A stretch of DNA of 64,000 bases from Methylocystis iwaonis (GCF_027925385.1 NZ_AP027142.1:62001-126000), one strand, 5' to 3'; counted from the first letter of the stretch, positions 9,693 to 18,361 are shown. The notes: generated by a model not told the origin, from the letters alone. Translations and numbers: made by a program.

Positions 9693-10375
9693 ATACCGAA
9701 GAGCTCATTCATCGGCTAGCCCGCGGCGCTTTGCCCGTGCGCCGTTTACCGCACCCCTTCGTCCGGACGGCTGTCTGGTTTCTTCTGTCCCTCACGTTCA
9801 TGGGGGCCATGGTTTTTGTCGTGGGGCTACGACAAGATTTATCCGTTCGAATTAGAGAACCGCGGTTTATGATCGAATTGGCGGCCGCTGTCTTGACCGG
9901 CATGATGGCCGGAGCGGCTGCTTTCTGTTCGACCTGCCCCGGCCGGCCATTGTGGGAGCGTCTCGCGCCTTTCCCCTTCCTCGCTCTGTGGCTTGCCTTT
10001 ATCGGCGAAGGATGCCAGCGCGAGATCGCCCTGTCCGGAATCCGGGCGCTGCATCTCAACCTGGATATCAGTTGCGTGTGGAAAATCGCGGCGGCAAGCG
10101 CGGCGCCGGCTGTGCTGATCTTCGTCATGGTCAGACGCGGCGCGCCGATTGCGCCTCACCTGACGACCGGTCTCTCGGCGCTCGCCGCCACGTCGCTGAG
10201 CGCCGCCGCGATGCTTTTGGTCCACAGGCAGGAGTCCGCCATAATGGTTCTCGTCTGGCAGTTCGGCTCGGTCATTGCGTTATCTGCCTTCGCTGCGCTG
10301 TTCGGTCGTCGGCTTCTCTACTGGCGAACCGCAGAATTGACTGCGCTTGAGAACGACACGATCTCTCATTGCTGA
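9689..10375 (+). CDS. nrsF: NrsF-family (DUF1109) membrane anti-sigma factor
   Basis: 228 residues with six predicted membrane segments and a short cytoplasmic N-terminus (MNTEELIHRLARGALPVRRL), the DUF1109/NrsF arrangement. Cysteines occur in FCSTCPGRP, GEGCQRE and DISCVWK. In the Caulobacter homologue, conserved cysteines are needed to sense the signal, so these are candidate sensor residues. Its start overlaps the sigma gene stop (ATGA), fixing it as the cognate inhibitor, and it is followed after 9 bases by arsM. It should hold the ECF factor at the inner membrane until a periplasmic metal or oxidant signal arrives. Confidence 0.9.
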   Translation: MNTEELIHRLARGALPVRRLPHPFVRTAVWFLLSLTFMGAMVFVVGLRQDLSVRIREPRFMIELAAAVLTGMMAGAAAFCSTCPGRPLWERLAPFPFLALWLAFIGEGCQREIALSGIRALHLNLDISCVWKIAAASAAPAVLIFVMVRRGAPIAPHLTTGLSALAATSLSAAAMLLVHRQESAIMVLVWQFGSVIALSAFAALFGRRLLYWRTAELTALENDTISHC

Positions 10376-10384
10376 GACGAGCAA

Positions 10385-11440
10385 ATGAAGATTCAGGCAG
10401 TCAAGGATTACTACGGGAAAACCCTGAAAGGCTCGGAAGATCTGAGGACAAAGGCTTGTTGCACATCTGACAACATGCCCGAGCGGGTCAAGGGGCTTTT
10501 GGCCAATATCCACGAGGAAGTGCTCGCGAAATATTATGGCTGCGGGCTCGTCGTTCCCGAGCTATTGGGCGGGCGCCGCGTTCTCGATCTCGGTTGTGGC
10601 TCCGGTCGTGACGTCTATGCGCTTGCGCAGCTCGTCGGCCCAGATGGCGAAGTCGTCGGCGTCGACATGACCCCCGAGCAGCTCGCCGTCGCCGAAGCTC
10701 ATGTCGAATGGCACAGGACGAAGTTCGACTTTCCTCGCAGCAATGTGCGATTTATGCGCGGATATATCGAGACGCTCGATGCTCTGGGCCTCGAAGCCGG
10801 AACTTTCGACGTTGTCGTCTCCAACTGCGTCGTCAATCTGTCCATCGACAAACTTGCAGTGCTGAGAGGCGCATTCAAGCTGCTCAAGCCGGGCGGCGAG
10901 TTTTATTTCGCAGATGTCTACGCCGATCGCCGTCTCGACGAGGCCCTCCGCGCCGACCCCGTGATCTATGGAGAATGTCTCGGCGGCGCGCTTTATTGGG
11001 GAGATTTTCTTTCCCTCGCAAAGGCCGCCGGCTTCGGCGATCCCCGTCTCGTGACAAGTCGACCGCTGGAAATCGCCGATCCCCAGATCGAGCAAAAGAT
11101 CGGCAATGCGCGCTTTTATTCCGCGACTTATCGTCTGTTCAAAATCGAGGGTCTCGAACCTGCCTGTGAAGATTACGGGCAGGCCGTGATCTACAAGGGC
11201 GGCGTTTCAGATGCGCCGCATGTGTTCGAGCTCGACGAACATCACAAATTCGAAAAGGGACGCATTTTTCCGGTCTGCGGCAATAGCTGGCGGATGCTCG
11301 CCGAAAGCCGCTTCGCAAACCATTTCGACTTTATCGGGGATTTCTCACGCCATTTCGGCATCTTTCCGGGTTGCGGCGCAAATACCCCGTTCGGCCCGGA
11401 TAGCGCCGGCAAGAGCGCATCATCGGGGGCGTGCTGTTGA
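10385..11440 (+). CDS. arsM: ArsM-type arsenite methyltransferase
   Basis: A SAM-dependent methyltransferase of 351 residues. The N-terminal C25-C26 pair sits in TKACCTSDN; SAM motif I is LDLGCGSGRD (about 68-76); C148 lies in VVSNCVVNLS and C198 in YGECLGGALYW. These are the As(III)-binding cysteine positions of ArsM. The extended C-terminal domain after residue 240 and the terminal CC dipeptide match the longer arsenosugar-associated form rather than short bacterial ArsM. It is third in the sigma-NrsF-arsM run, 9 bases after nrsF, so its expression may follow the ECF factor. Selenium-directed chemistry is a less likely alternative. Confidence 0.9.
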   Translation: MKIQAVKDYYGKTLKGSEDLRTKACCTSDNMPERVKGLLANIHEEVLAKYYGCGLVVPELLGGRRVLDLGCGSGRDVYALAQLVGPDGEVVGVDMTPEQLAVAEAHVEWHRTKFDFPRSNVRFMRGYIETLDALGLEAGTFDVVVSNCVVNLSIDKLAVLRGAFKLLKPGGEFYFADVYADRRLDEALRADPVIYGECLGGALYWGDFLSLAKAAGFGDPRLVTSRPLEIADPQIEQKIGNARFYSATYRLFKIEGLEPACEDYGQAVIYKGGVSDAPHVFELDEHHKFEKGRIFPVCGNSWRMLAESRFANHFDFIGDFSRHFGIFPGCGANTPFGPDSAGKSASSGACC

Positions 11441-11507
11441 CCGTATAGTCGCAGCGCCTTTGGAAGCGATGCGAAGCGCGCCGGGAGCGCAGCTTCGCCG
11501 CCGCTTG

Positions 11508-13196
11508 TCATGGAATCATCCAGTCTCCGACAGGCTCGACCGCATCATTTCCGTCCGGCGAGGTCCGCACGACGAAAACGCCGTGAGAAGCGACCCGCTG
11601 TCCGGGACCGAGAGAAAGACGCGGGAATATGCCCGGGTTGAGATCTCCCTCCGCTTCGTGCTCGACATTCTCGACAAGATAGTCGCGGAAGAAGTCCGTC
11701 TTGAGACGCCCAACCGCGGCGTCGAGGAGCGACAGGGCGTAATATGTCTGGAACTGAAGCGTTTGATTGGTGATTTGAACGCCACGCGTATTGAGCCATG
11801 CGCGTACGCGGAAGGATAGAGGATGAGACCCGACGTCGACCTCGTAAGGGTCAACGAAAAAGAGACGGTCTGCGAAAGGCTGCGCCCATTTGCTTCTCGC
11901 GAAATCCAGTTTGTGTGAAGGTAGATAAAGAGGAGTCGCGGCAGGCGACACAGACAACAAGGACGCGATCTTTTCATCGTCCATTTGTCCGGGCCACAGG
12001 ACGACGGCGTCGGTCGCGCCTTTCGACGCTGGTCGACGGCCGCCAGCAATGTTGTCCGCCGCGGCGATCGTCTCCACGTCGACGCCCGCTGCGCGCGCTC
12101 CTTGCTCGAAAACCTTGGCCGGCTCGGCCGCGAGAGGCCCCTCGCCGACAATTTGCCGAACCCGCTTCTTTTCCCCTGTGCGGCGCGAGAAAAGCGTTAC
12201 GAGACCCTTCGCTTCCAACTCGAGGCCGTGAGTGAAGTAGAAGGTCCGACTATCCTTGCGGTTTCCCGGCAGTTCCGTATTGGGAAAAAGAGCGGGAATT
12301 TTCTGGCTGTCGGAAAATTCGGCGATCGGGCCCCAGACGGGCGCCAGTCCGGAAACGAGCGCGAAGACGGGCTGAGCTCGATATTTTTGTTCCAACTGCT
12401 CCGGCCAGCTCTCCGGCGCTCCGTCGAGCTCCCAAACATGCAGACGCCATTTGCGTGTTGCGGAGATGAGCTCGGATTGATGGTAGGGAGAAAATCCTTC
12501 TCGGCTGCGTTCTCCGCCGGAATTCTTGTTCGCCCAATCGAAATACGCCTCGATGACAGAAAGCATGGCGGCGCGGTCTTGTGGCGCCGCATCTTTACTG
12601 ACGACCGTCGCAAAATGAAGCTCCTCGTCAGTGACGCCAGGATCGATTTTCGCCGAGAGGTTTTTCAGGAAGGCCTGAAGATTCGCTACATCGGCGGCCG
12701 AAAGCTCGTAGCGCGGCATAATGGGATCGAGCTCTTGCCCCGCCGCGTCGACGCCATTTCGCAAAGCGCGTCCGAGCGTATCGAAATCATAGGCAGGCCG
12801 CATATGCGGCTGGCTGAGGCGCGCGCGATAGCGCTGCGGTTGCGCCTGCTCGAAGCGATTGAGAAGGAAACGTCCGCGGTCGAGTTTCCGCTCGCTGAAC
12901 AGCGTCGCGCCGTTGATGGGAGGGACGAAATAGCCCCCCTCGCTGGTTCCGAATCCGCTCGGTCTATGGCAGGTGACGCAAGCCGCGCGCGAACCAGGCA
13001 AAGGCACATCGCTCTGCGTTTTTGCCAAGAGCGGCGAGCCGTCGACTTTCCGCCCTTCGAAATACAGGCGTTCGCCGAGAGCGGCGTCTGGGGCCGGCTC
13101 CCCGGCGGTCGCCAAAGGCGGGAGTGCGCCGAACGACAGGATTACCGAAATCGCGCGCGCGGCGCGCTCAATGTAGGTGGTGGGCGTTTTCGACAA
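11508..13196 (-). CDS. Cytochrome c fused to a periplasmic binding-like domain
   Basis: 562 residues. A signal sequence (about 10-32) precedes a mono-haem cytochrome c domain with CVTCH at residues 73-77 and a likely Met ligand in ELDPIMPRYELS. After about residue 190 the rest resembles the type I periplasmic-binding fold of branched-chain amino acid receptors, with no further haem motif. The start is a TTG that overlaps the SCO gene end by 28 bases; no ATG fits. It is last of five co-directional genes (multicopper oxidase, SCO-like, unknown, SCO, this). An electron-transfer partner for the oxidase or a ligand-gated redox sensor are both possible. Confidence 0.75.
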   Translation of the reverse strand: MSKTPTTYIERAARAISVILSFGALPPLATAGEPAPDAALGERLYFEGRKVDGSPLLAKTQSDVPLPGSRAACVTCHRPSGFGTSEGGYFVPPINGATLFSERKLDRGRFLLNRFEQAQPQRYRARLSQPHMRPAYDFDTLGRALRNGVDAAGQELDPIMPRYELSAADVANLQAFLKNLSAKIDPGVTDEELHFATVVSKDAAPQDRAAMLSVIEAYFDWANKNSGGERSREGFSPYHQSELISATRKWRLHVWELDGAPESWPEQLEQKYRAQPVFALVSGLAPVWGPIAEFSDSQKIPALFPNTELPGNRKDSRTFYFTHGLELEAKGLVTLFSRRTGEKKRVRQIVGEGPLAAEPAKVFEQGARAAGVDVETIAAADNIAGGRRPASKGATDAVVLWPGQMDDEKIASLLSVSPAATPLYLPSHKLDFARSKWAQPFADRLFFVDPYEVDVGSHPLSFRVRAWLNTRGVQITNQTLQFQTYYALSLLDAAVGRLKTDFFRDYLVENVEHEAEGDLNPGIFPRLSLGPGQRVASHGVFVVRTSPDGNDAVEPVGDWMIP

Positions 13197-13785
13197 CGGA
13201 TCGGTACTCGCTTACGAGCTGCTTGCAGTTGATGAGTCCTTCAATGCGGACCCAAGGCTGATCGGGAGCCCCGCGGAGATAAGTGTAAGCGCGATGGTTT
13301 GCTTTTGCATCATTTGCAAAGCGTGCGTCAAAGGTCGCAAGCACCCGCGCAATGTCGTCGCTGCGTCCCGTCAGCAGCCTCCAGTGGTCGTCGAGCGGGA
13401 AGTTCCCGGCAAACTCATGCAGGCGCTCGGGCGTATCGTAATCGGGGTCAATCGTGATCGAAATAGCTTGGTAGTCGCCGCCTATCGCCGATAACTCGTT
13501 CCTAGCCGCCGCCAGAGTCGAGGTGAGGACGCCGCAAATGGTCGTGCAGCTCGTAAAAATGAACTGAACGATGACCGGTCGGCGCTCAGCCAGAAGCTGA
13601 TCCAAACGCACGGGGCGCCGGGCGTCGTCCGTCAGGGTGATTTCAGGCGCGACGAAACGCAACTCACTACGAACGATCCCTGTATCGAGCTGGGCGGCGC
13701 GCGACCCGGCCAATGTTACGAGAGAGAGCGAAACAGAAAGCGCCACCCATATAGGAAGGCGGGGGGCGATACCGAAATTTGCCAT
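13168..13785 (-). CDS. SCO1/SenC-family copper chaperone
   Basis: 205 residues with a signal anchor (residues 10-31) and a thioredoxin-fold SCO domain. The copper-binding CxxxC is C80 and C84 in FIFTSCTTICGVL; a conserved-type histidine follows in KANHRAYTYL. SCO proteins deliver copper to cytochrome oxidase CuA or act as thiol reductases. I place the start at the ATG at 13785, preceded by AAGAGGCG. An earlier in-frame ATG at 13836 would make the protein begin inside a perfect hairpin that separates it from the upstream gene. It sits in the copper-oxidase operon and overlaps the cytochrome c gene. Confidence 0.92.
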   Translation of the reverse strand: MANFGIAPRLPIWVALSVSLSLVTLAGSRAAQLDTGIVRSELRFVAPEITLTDDARRPVRLDQLLAERRPVIVQFIFTSCTTICGVLTSTLAAARNELSAIGGDYQAISITIDPDYDTPERLHEFAGNFPLDDHWRLLTGRSDDIARVLATFDARFANDAKANHRAYTYLRGAPDQPWVRIEGLINCKQLVSEYRSVVENAHHLH

Positions 13786-13801
13786 CGTCGCCTCTTGCCG
13801 G

Positions 13802-13828
13802 GCAGGCGCCGGTAGTTCCGGCGCCTGC
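13802..13828 (-). promoter_or_regulatory. Perfect intra-operon hairpin
   Basis: GCAGGCGCCGG (13802-13812) and CCGGCGCCTGC (13818-13828) pair perfectly over 11 bp with a 5-base loop. It lies between the stop of the large exported protein and the SCO start. No U-tract follows, so it is more likely an mRNA processing or stability element than a terminator. Confidence 0.6.
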
Positions 13829-13835
13829 ATTTTCA

Positions 13836-15665
13836 TTAATGGATCGACCAGATTGCCTGCTCGTGATGGAGTGGATCGAACTGGTAAAGACGCAAGCGAA
13901 GCGACGGCTCGTAATTGAGCTTCAGGATCACTGTATGCTCGCCCAGCACGTCCCCGTTGGACACCGGGTAGCTCGGCGTCAAACGACCCCGGTGAACCGT
14001 CTTGCCCTCGGGATCCATTTCACGCTGCCAGAGATTCCGGTGCGCGAAGATCTCCGGCTTGATCTCGTCGAGCTCCTTCGTTTCCTCCTCCGACGTCCTG
14101 TAGCGCGGTCCCGGCGAAGCAGGGCCCGGCGTAGCGGCGGGGACAAGCACCGGAGTCGGCGTGTTCATCTCCCACCAGGCGCGGCCGAAGGTGAAGAAAG
14201 CGCCCGCGCCGTTCACCGGCAACGTATTTTGGAACGTGTTTTCCCAACCGCGCATGCCGCCGAAATCGACCGCGACATAGCCATGGGGGAAGTAGTCGCC
14301 ATTGATCAGCTTGACCTTCACCTCTGCGCCGCGCAGATGCCACTTCTCCAGAATCGGCTGGGCTTGATTGTTGACGACGATCCCCTTTTGGTGGCCGTAG
14401 ATCGTGTTGTCCGCATAGAACAACGTCATGTCCGCGTTCGGATCCTCAGTCACGCCATCCGGCAGCGCGTTACGATCCTGCCACTGGAAGAAGGCGCGCT
14501 CGGCTTCTGCGATGACCGAGGGATTGAATCCACCCTGCTGAAGCTTGCGGAAAGCCTTCCACATGCGCTTCGACGGGGCGAGGTCGCCGATCATGCCGAT
14601 CGCCGCTTCCTTTGCCGCCTGGCTCGCGCGCGGATTTTCGCCGAAAGTGTCGGTTTCCCACTGCACGAGCGTGCGGCCCATCGCAACCTTGAGGGCGTTT
14701 TCCTGCACCTCGACGCGCGGGGGATGCCGGCGCCAACCCCAATGGTAGGTGAGGTTGAAGTTCTTGCCCGGCGCCATGGACAGCGGAATCACCGTGCGTG
14801 TGCCGTCTTCCATCGGGAAGAAGGTCAAGTCCATGGTGACGAGCGGGATCGCGCCATTGCCGCCCGACGGATCGACATACATCTGCATCGGCGCGAAATC
14901 CTCGCGGCCTCGATTCAGCGTATCGAGCGTGTAAGTGACGGTGAAGGGAACATCCAGGACGTCCGACGGGTCGATGAACGCGGTGTCCGACTCGATATGC
15001 GTATCGAACCAGACCTGATGGACATTGACGTTGCCGCCAATGACCTTGCCATTCGCGTCCTTGACGGGGATAACCTTCTTCACCTTGTTCGGGCCATCAT
15101 AGTGCATCATGGGGATGCCGCTATAGGCCCGATCCGAGATCGGATTTCCCTCGAGAATGTCGAGGGCGCGCTGGACGTCCGCCTGCTTGAAGCCCGAAGG
15201 CGAATAAGGGTGTTTGTCGTCGCCGTGGCCGCGGTCGTCGCCCCGTCCAGGATTGTCCTTCCGGCGCCAGGCATTGAAAATCCCCGCGAGGTCGTCCGTA
15301 GGCGATGTCTTGTTTATCGGCGTGATCACCGGATCGGGGTGAAGGTTGTAGGGATGCTGTGGCGTAGACGACAGTGTGTTTGGAATTTCGTTCCCGTCGG
15401 CGCCTTTCACATTTTCATAGCGCGTGGGGAGAAGATTCGTCGGATTGACCCACGGATCCGACTTCGGGAAAGGCCCTTCCGGCGTAATGAAAGTCGTCGT
15501 CTTTCCATCTGCCGAGTCGATGCGCGTGTAGCTCGAAGGCATCGGGAAAGGATTAGGAACGCGGCTATCCGGCGGGGGCGGCACTTGCGCGAAACTCGAA
15601 CCGCCGAGGAAAAGGGCGATCGCCGTCGAGGCGATCGTCACCTTGGGTGAATAATTCCACTTCAT
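13836..15665 (-). CDS. Large exported protein of unknown function in the copper operon
   Basis: 609 residues with a Sec signal peptide ending near SSFAQVPPPP. I do not recognise the family. Visible features are a Pro-rich N-terminus, a charged Gly/Asp/His-rich stretch near 135-150 (GRGDDRGHGDDKHPY), His/Met-containing segments (SGIPMMHYDG, NVHQVWFDTHIESD, YHWGWRRHPPR) and a C-terminal beta-rich part with YFPHGYVAVDFGGMRG. It has no CxxC and no multicopper-oxidase ligand motifs. It lies between the Cys-less SCO-like gene (18-base gap) and the SCO gene, so it is almost certainly part of the same periplasmic system. A copper-binding or structural partner of the multicopper oxidase is an inference only. 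Confidence 0.85.
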   Translation of the reverse strand: MKWNYSPKVTIASTAIALFLGGSSFAQVPPPPDSRVPNPFPMPSSYTRIDSADGKTTTFITPEGPFPKSDPWVNPTNLLPTRYENVKGADGNEIPNTLSSTPQHPYNLHPDPVITPINKTSPTDDLAGIFNAWRRKDNPGRGDDRGHGDDKHPYSPSGFKQADVQRALDILEGNPISDRAYSGIPMMHYDGPNKVKKVIPVKDANGKVIGGNVNVHQVWFDTHIESDTAFIDPSDVLDVPFTVTYTLDTLNRGREDFAPMQMYVDPSGGNGAIPLVTMDLTFFPMEDGTRTVIPLSMAPGKNFNLTYHWGWRRHPPRVEVQENALKVAMGRTLVQWETDTFGENPRASQAAKEAAIGMIGDLAPSKRMWKAFRKLQQGGFNPSVIAEAERAFFQWQDRNALPDGVTEDPNADMTLFYADNTIYGHQKGIVVNNQAQPILEKWHLRGAEVKVKLINGDYFPHGYVAVDFGGMRGWENTFQNTLPVNGAGAFFTFGRAWWEMNTPTPVLVPAATPGPASPGPRYRTSEEETKELDEIKPEIFAHRNLWQREMDPEGKTVHRGRLTPSYPVSNGDVLGEHTVILKLNYEPSLRLRLYQFDPLHHEQAIWSIH

Positions 15666-15683
15666 GACGTTGCTCCGATCGCT

Positions 15684-16370
15684 TCAAATGGCCCGATTGT
15701 TGAAGGAAGGTCCGTCCTCGTCGAGGCGACGCGGACCAGCCTGGACGAGTTCGCCCGTCACCGGCTTTCCATTCATGACCGACTTGACCCGCCACAGCGC
15801 GTCGTCCGGCGCGATCAAGGCCGGGAAGCTGGCCCACAAGCCAACAGCGTCGTTGCCGTAGTGAACGAGATCGACGGAGGCGGGACGAGAGGGATCCCGG
15901 CCATGCCTATAGAGGCGCGACGCGTAAGCCGCATTGCCGCCGTTCGGCGCGCGGACGAAGGTCCAGCCCTTTGGCGCGCCGAATTTTTCGGCGAAGGCCG
16001 CGAGACGCTCCACCGTATCGTTTTCAGGATCGCCGGTTATGGAGATGATCCGAACCTCTTTTTCCATCCGGTCGCCGAGCAGCTTCGCGACTTTCGCGAG
16101 GCTCGCTGTGATGGGGAAACTCTCCTCGTTCGCGATCGACATGAAATTGATCATGACGACCTTGTTACGGATGAGATCGCCGTAGAGCTGCACGTTGCGG
16201 CCGTCGTGCGTCTCGACGGCCGTTTCCGGCAATTGGCTGCGGCCATAGAGCTGAACGCCGCTATGGACATGCTCGTTCTCCTGCCCGGTCGTCATGGCCT
16301 GCGCGGCGTTGACGGCAGGCAGCAAACCCGCGAGCGACAGCCCCGCGAGGAATTTACGCCTCTCGTTCAT
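15684..16370 (-). CDS. SCO-like protein lacking the copper-binding cysteines
   Basis: 228 residues with a Tat-like leader (NERRKFLAGLSLAGLLPA) and an SCO1/SenC thioredoxin fold: VVMINFMSIANEESFP at the position of FxxTxCxxxC, then IISITGDPENDTVERL, which matches the SCO SxDPxxDTPxxL motif. The CxxxC is replaced by SIANE, so neither thiol chemistry nor standard copper binding is possible there. A histidine in VDLVHYGND remains. It follows the multicopper oxidase by 30 bases and precedes the unknown protein by 18. A scaffold or assembly factor for the multicopper oxidase, or a regulator of the intact SCO, are candidate roles. Confidence 0.85.
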   Translation of the reverse strand: MNERRKFLAGLSLAGLLPAVNAAQAMTTGQENEHVHSGVQLYGRSQLPETAVETHDGRNVQLYGDLIRNKVVMINFMSIANEESFPITASLAKVAKLLGDRMEKEVRIISITGDPENDTVERLAAFAEKFGAPKGWTFVRAPNGGNAAYASRLYRHGRDPSRPASVDLVHYGNDAVGLWASFPALIAPDDALWRVKSVMNGKPVTGELVQAGPRRLDEDGPSFNNRAI

Positions 16371-16400
16371 CTAACTCTCCTTGGAATTGTTGCTGGCGGA

Positions 16401-18137
16401 TCAGAAGCCCTGGCCGGGCTTCACGATGTCCCAGCGGATCATCATGGAATGGTCCTCATGCACGACGTTGTGGCAGTGCATGACATATTTGCCGAGGAAG
16501 TCTCGCCAGTGGCCATAGAACTTGACTTCGTCGCCCGGTCCGAGCTCGACAACGTCCTTTCGGGCGTTCAGCATGGAGCCTGGCGCGATCGGCTTTCCAT
16601 TCCTTTCGATGATCTGGAATTCTTCGAAGTGTGTGTGGATCGGGTGCGACCAGTTGTTGCCGCCGTTTCGGATTGTCCAGATTTCGGCCGTGCCCTGCTC
16701 GATCGCGGCGTCGATGCGGCTCGGAACCATGAGCTTGCCGTTCACCGTCCAGAGACCATTGTCATAGTCGAAGACGAACAGGCGCTCGCGCTTGACGTCC
16801 TTGAGGTTGATCGGCGGCAGCTCACGGAACTCGTCGGGAATGCGGCTCGGATCGAAGGCCATGGGGCCGACGACGTCGAAGCGCATGATCAGGTCGCCTT
16901 GATCCAGCAGATGGCCCGAAAGACCAGCGCCGTCTGTTCGCATGCCGAGGCGGTTCGTCAGATAGATCTTGTCGCCGGCGTTGAACTTCGAGAAGTCGAC
17001 GATGATGTCGCAACGATTGGCGACCCAGAGATCGACATTGTCGGTCAGGATCGGTTGCGGGAGGAGATTGCCGTCATTCGAGATCGCGACGAAGGGGATC
17101 GCGTCCTTGCCCTGCTTGGTCAGATAGAGTTTGTAGAGACGCGACGGACCGCCATTCAAAAGACGGAAGCGGTATTTGCGTCGTTCGACCTGAAAGTAGG
17201 GCTGGATGCGCCGGTTAACCGTGAAGCGGTCACCGAGCATGCCGTGGTTGGTGTAAACTTGATTGCCGACGTAGCCGCCCAATTCGTGCGAATCGGTGAT
17301 CGGATGTGCGCCGGTGAAGTCCCATATCGGTTGGCCATCCTGATTGAACAGCACGTCGTGTAGGATCAGCGGGACGTCGTATTTGCCGCTCGGCAGTCGA
17401 TAAGCCTTAGGGTTCGGATCCCGTTCATTGCCGGAATCCCTTTCGTCGAACACCAGATGAAAGCCCGACAGCCCCGCATAGACGTTCGGCGCCGTGAAAT
17501 CGAGACGGTGGTCATGATACCACAGCGTGCTCAACGCTTCGCGCGGATCATTGCCGGCGTATATTTCAGGATAATGATGATCCCAGAATTCGCCAGGAAA
17601 CGTGAAGTCGGCCGGGTTGCCGTCGCTCTCCGACGCTTGGTGGCCGTTATGCCTATGAATCGTGGACGACGGCAGCGCAAAGGAAATGTTGCCCGTTCCG
17701 ACCGGCGGCAGATTGTTGATCCTACGAACGAGGATCGGCTCGCCGTAGCGGCTGTAGAAGGTCTCACCCGGCGTCGCGCCGTTGAAACCATATGCCCAAG
17801 AGCCGTTCGCATACGGCCCCTCCGGATGATAGACCCACTTAATCTCCGACAGCACCTGCTTGTAGAATTTCTTGGGAAGAAACTCGTTGTAGCGCTGATG
17901 CCGCGCCGGATCCGGCGGCGTGCCCAGGGCGCCGACAGACACCGGCTGCGCGGTCGGCATAACATATAAGGGCGCCACGAAAGGCGTCGCAGGCGGACTT
18001 GGATGCGCCTGAAAGCCCGGGACATAGCCGTCGGGAAAAAGCAGGCCGCTTTGCGGAACCGCTCGCGCGTCTTGCGCGACAATTCCCGCGCCGGCGGCGC
18101 TGAGCCCCAATTTTAATGCATCGCGTCGGTTTACCAT
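16401..18137 (-). CDS. Multicopper oxidase (CotA/bilirubin-oxidase type)
   Basis: 578 residues with a Tat signal (NRRDALKLGLSAAGAGI). It shows all four copper motif groups: HRHNGH, LWYHDHRLD, HPIHTHFEEF and the type 1/type 3 motif HCHNVVHEDHSMM, where the axial ligand is Met. Three cupredoxin domains fit the length. The start at 18137 has GGAGGGG seven bases upstream. It heads the five-gene copper operon. Such oxidases oxidise Cu(I), Mn(II) or phenolic substrates in the periplasm. No Met-rich CueO-type insert is evident, so cuprous oxidase activity is possible but not indicated. The first 46 codons and the upstream region are duplicated immediately upstream. Confidence 0.93.
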   Translation of the reverse strand: MVNRRDALKLGLSAAGAGIVAQDARAVPQSGLLFPDGYVPGFQAHPSPPATPFVAPLYVMPTAQPVSVGALGTPPDPARHQRYNEFLPKKFYKQVLSEIKWVYHPEGPYANGSWAYGFNGATPGETFYSRYGEPILVRRINNLPPVGTGNISFALPSSTIHRHNGHQASESDGNPADFTFPGEFWDHHYPEIYAGNDPREALSTLWYHDHRLDFTAPNVYAGLSGFHLVFDERDSGNERDPNPKAYRLPSGKYDVPLILHDVLFNQDGQPIWDFTGAHPITDSHELGGYVGNQVYTNHGMLGDRFTVNRRIQPYFQVERRKYRFRLLNGGPSRLYKLYLTKQGKDAIPFVAISNDGNLLPQPILTDNVDLWVANRCDIIVDFSKFNAGDKIYLTNRLGMRTDGAGLSGHLLDQGDLIMRFDVVGPMAFDPSRIPDEFRELPPINLKDVKRERLFVFDYDNGLWTVNGKLMVPSRIDAAIEQGTAEIWTIRNGGNNWSHPIHTHFEEFQIIERNGKPIAPGSMLNARKDVVELGPGDEVKFYGHWRDFLGKYVMHCHNVVHEDHSMMIRWDIVKPGQGF

Positions 18138-18280
18138 ATTCAGCCCCTCCATTGCCCCACACAGCAAAAAAGCATCATCTCAGTTTAGTCAAGTACAAAA
18201 TTGTAGATCGTCTATCATGATCAGTATTTGTCGGAACTATATCGATCGCAAGCGAAGACAATAGCTATGTATTCGGACGA

Positions 18281-18295
18281 AAGACATTATGTCTT
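18281..18295. promoter_or_regulatory. Palindromic operator-like or RNA hairpin site, copy 1
   Basis: AAGACAT-T-ATGTCTT is a perfect 7+7 inverted repeat. A further GCGAAGACA at 18252-18260 can pair with TGTCTTCGC at 18290-18298, so alternative hairpins are possible. It lies about 145 bases upstream of the multicopper oxidase start, in the likely leader of its transcript. It could be a regulator operator or an RNA switch. Confidence 0.5.
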
Positions 18296-18335
18296 CGCGT
18301 CCGCTACTGCTTTCAGACGTAAGGAACCAGCGCCC

Positions 18336-18361
18336 GGCGACGTTGCGTGCGGCCAGGTTAC
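18336..18361 (-). promoter_or_regulatory. Candidate ECF promoter upstream of the multicopper oxidase operon
   Basis: On the minus strand: GTAACC, 16 bases, CGCC. It shares the -35 element and spacing of the bufferin promoters, but the -10 is CGCC rather than CGAA. It lies about 200 bases before the oxidase start. Both duplicated copies keep the two boxes while about six of the 16 spacer bases differ. Confidence 0.4.

Noticed and set aside
13779..15650. A 623-codon open frame antisense to the unknown exported protein
   Set aside because: It is a mirror frame caused by high GC at third positions; its translation is Arg/His-rich with no domain, whereas the minus-strand frame has a signal peptide and operon context.
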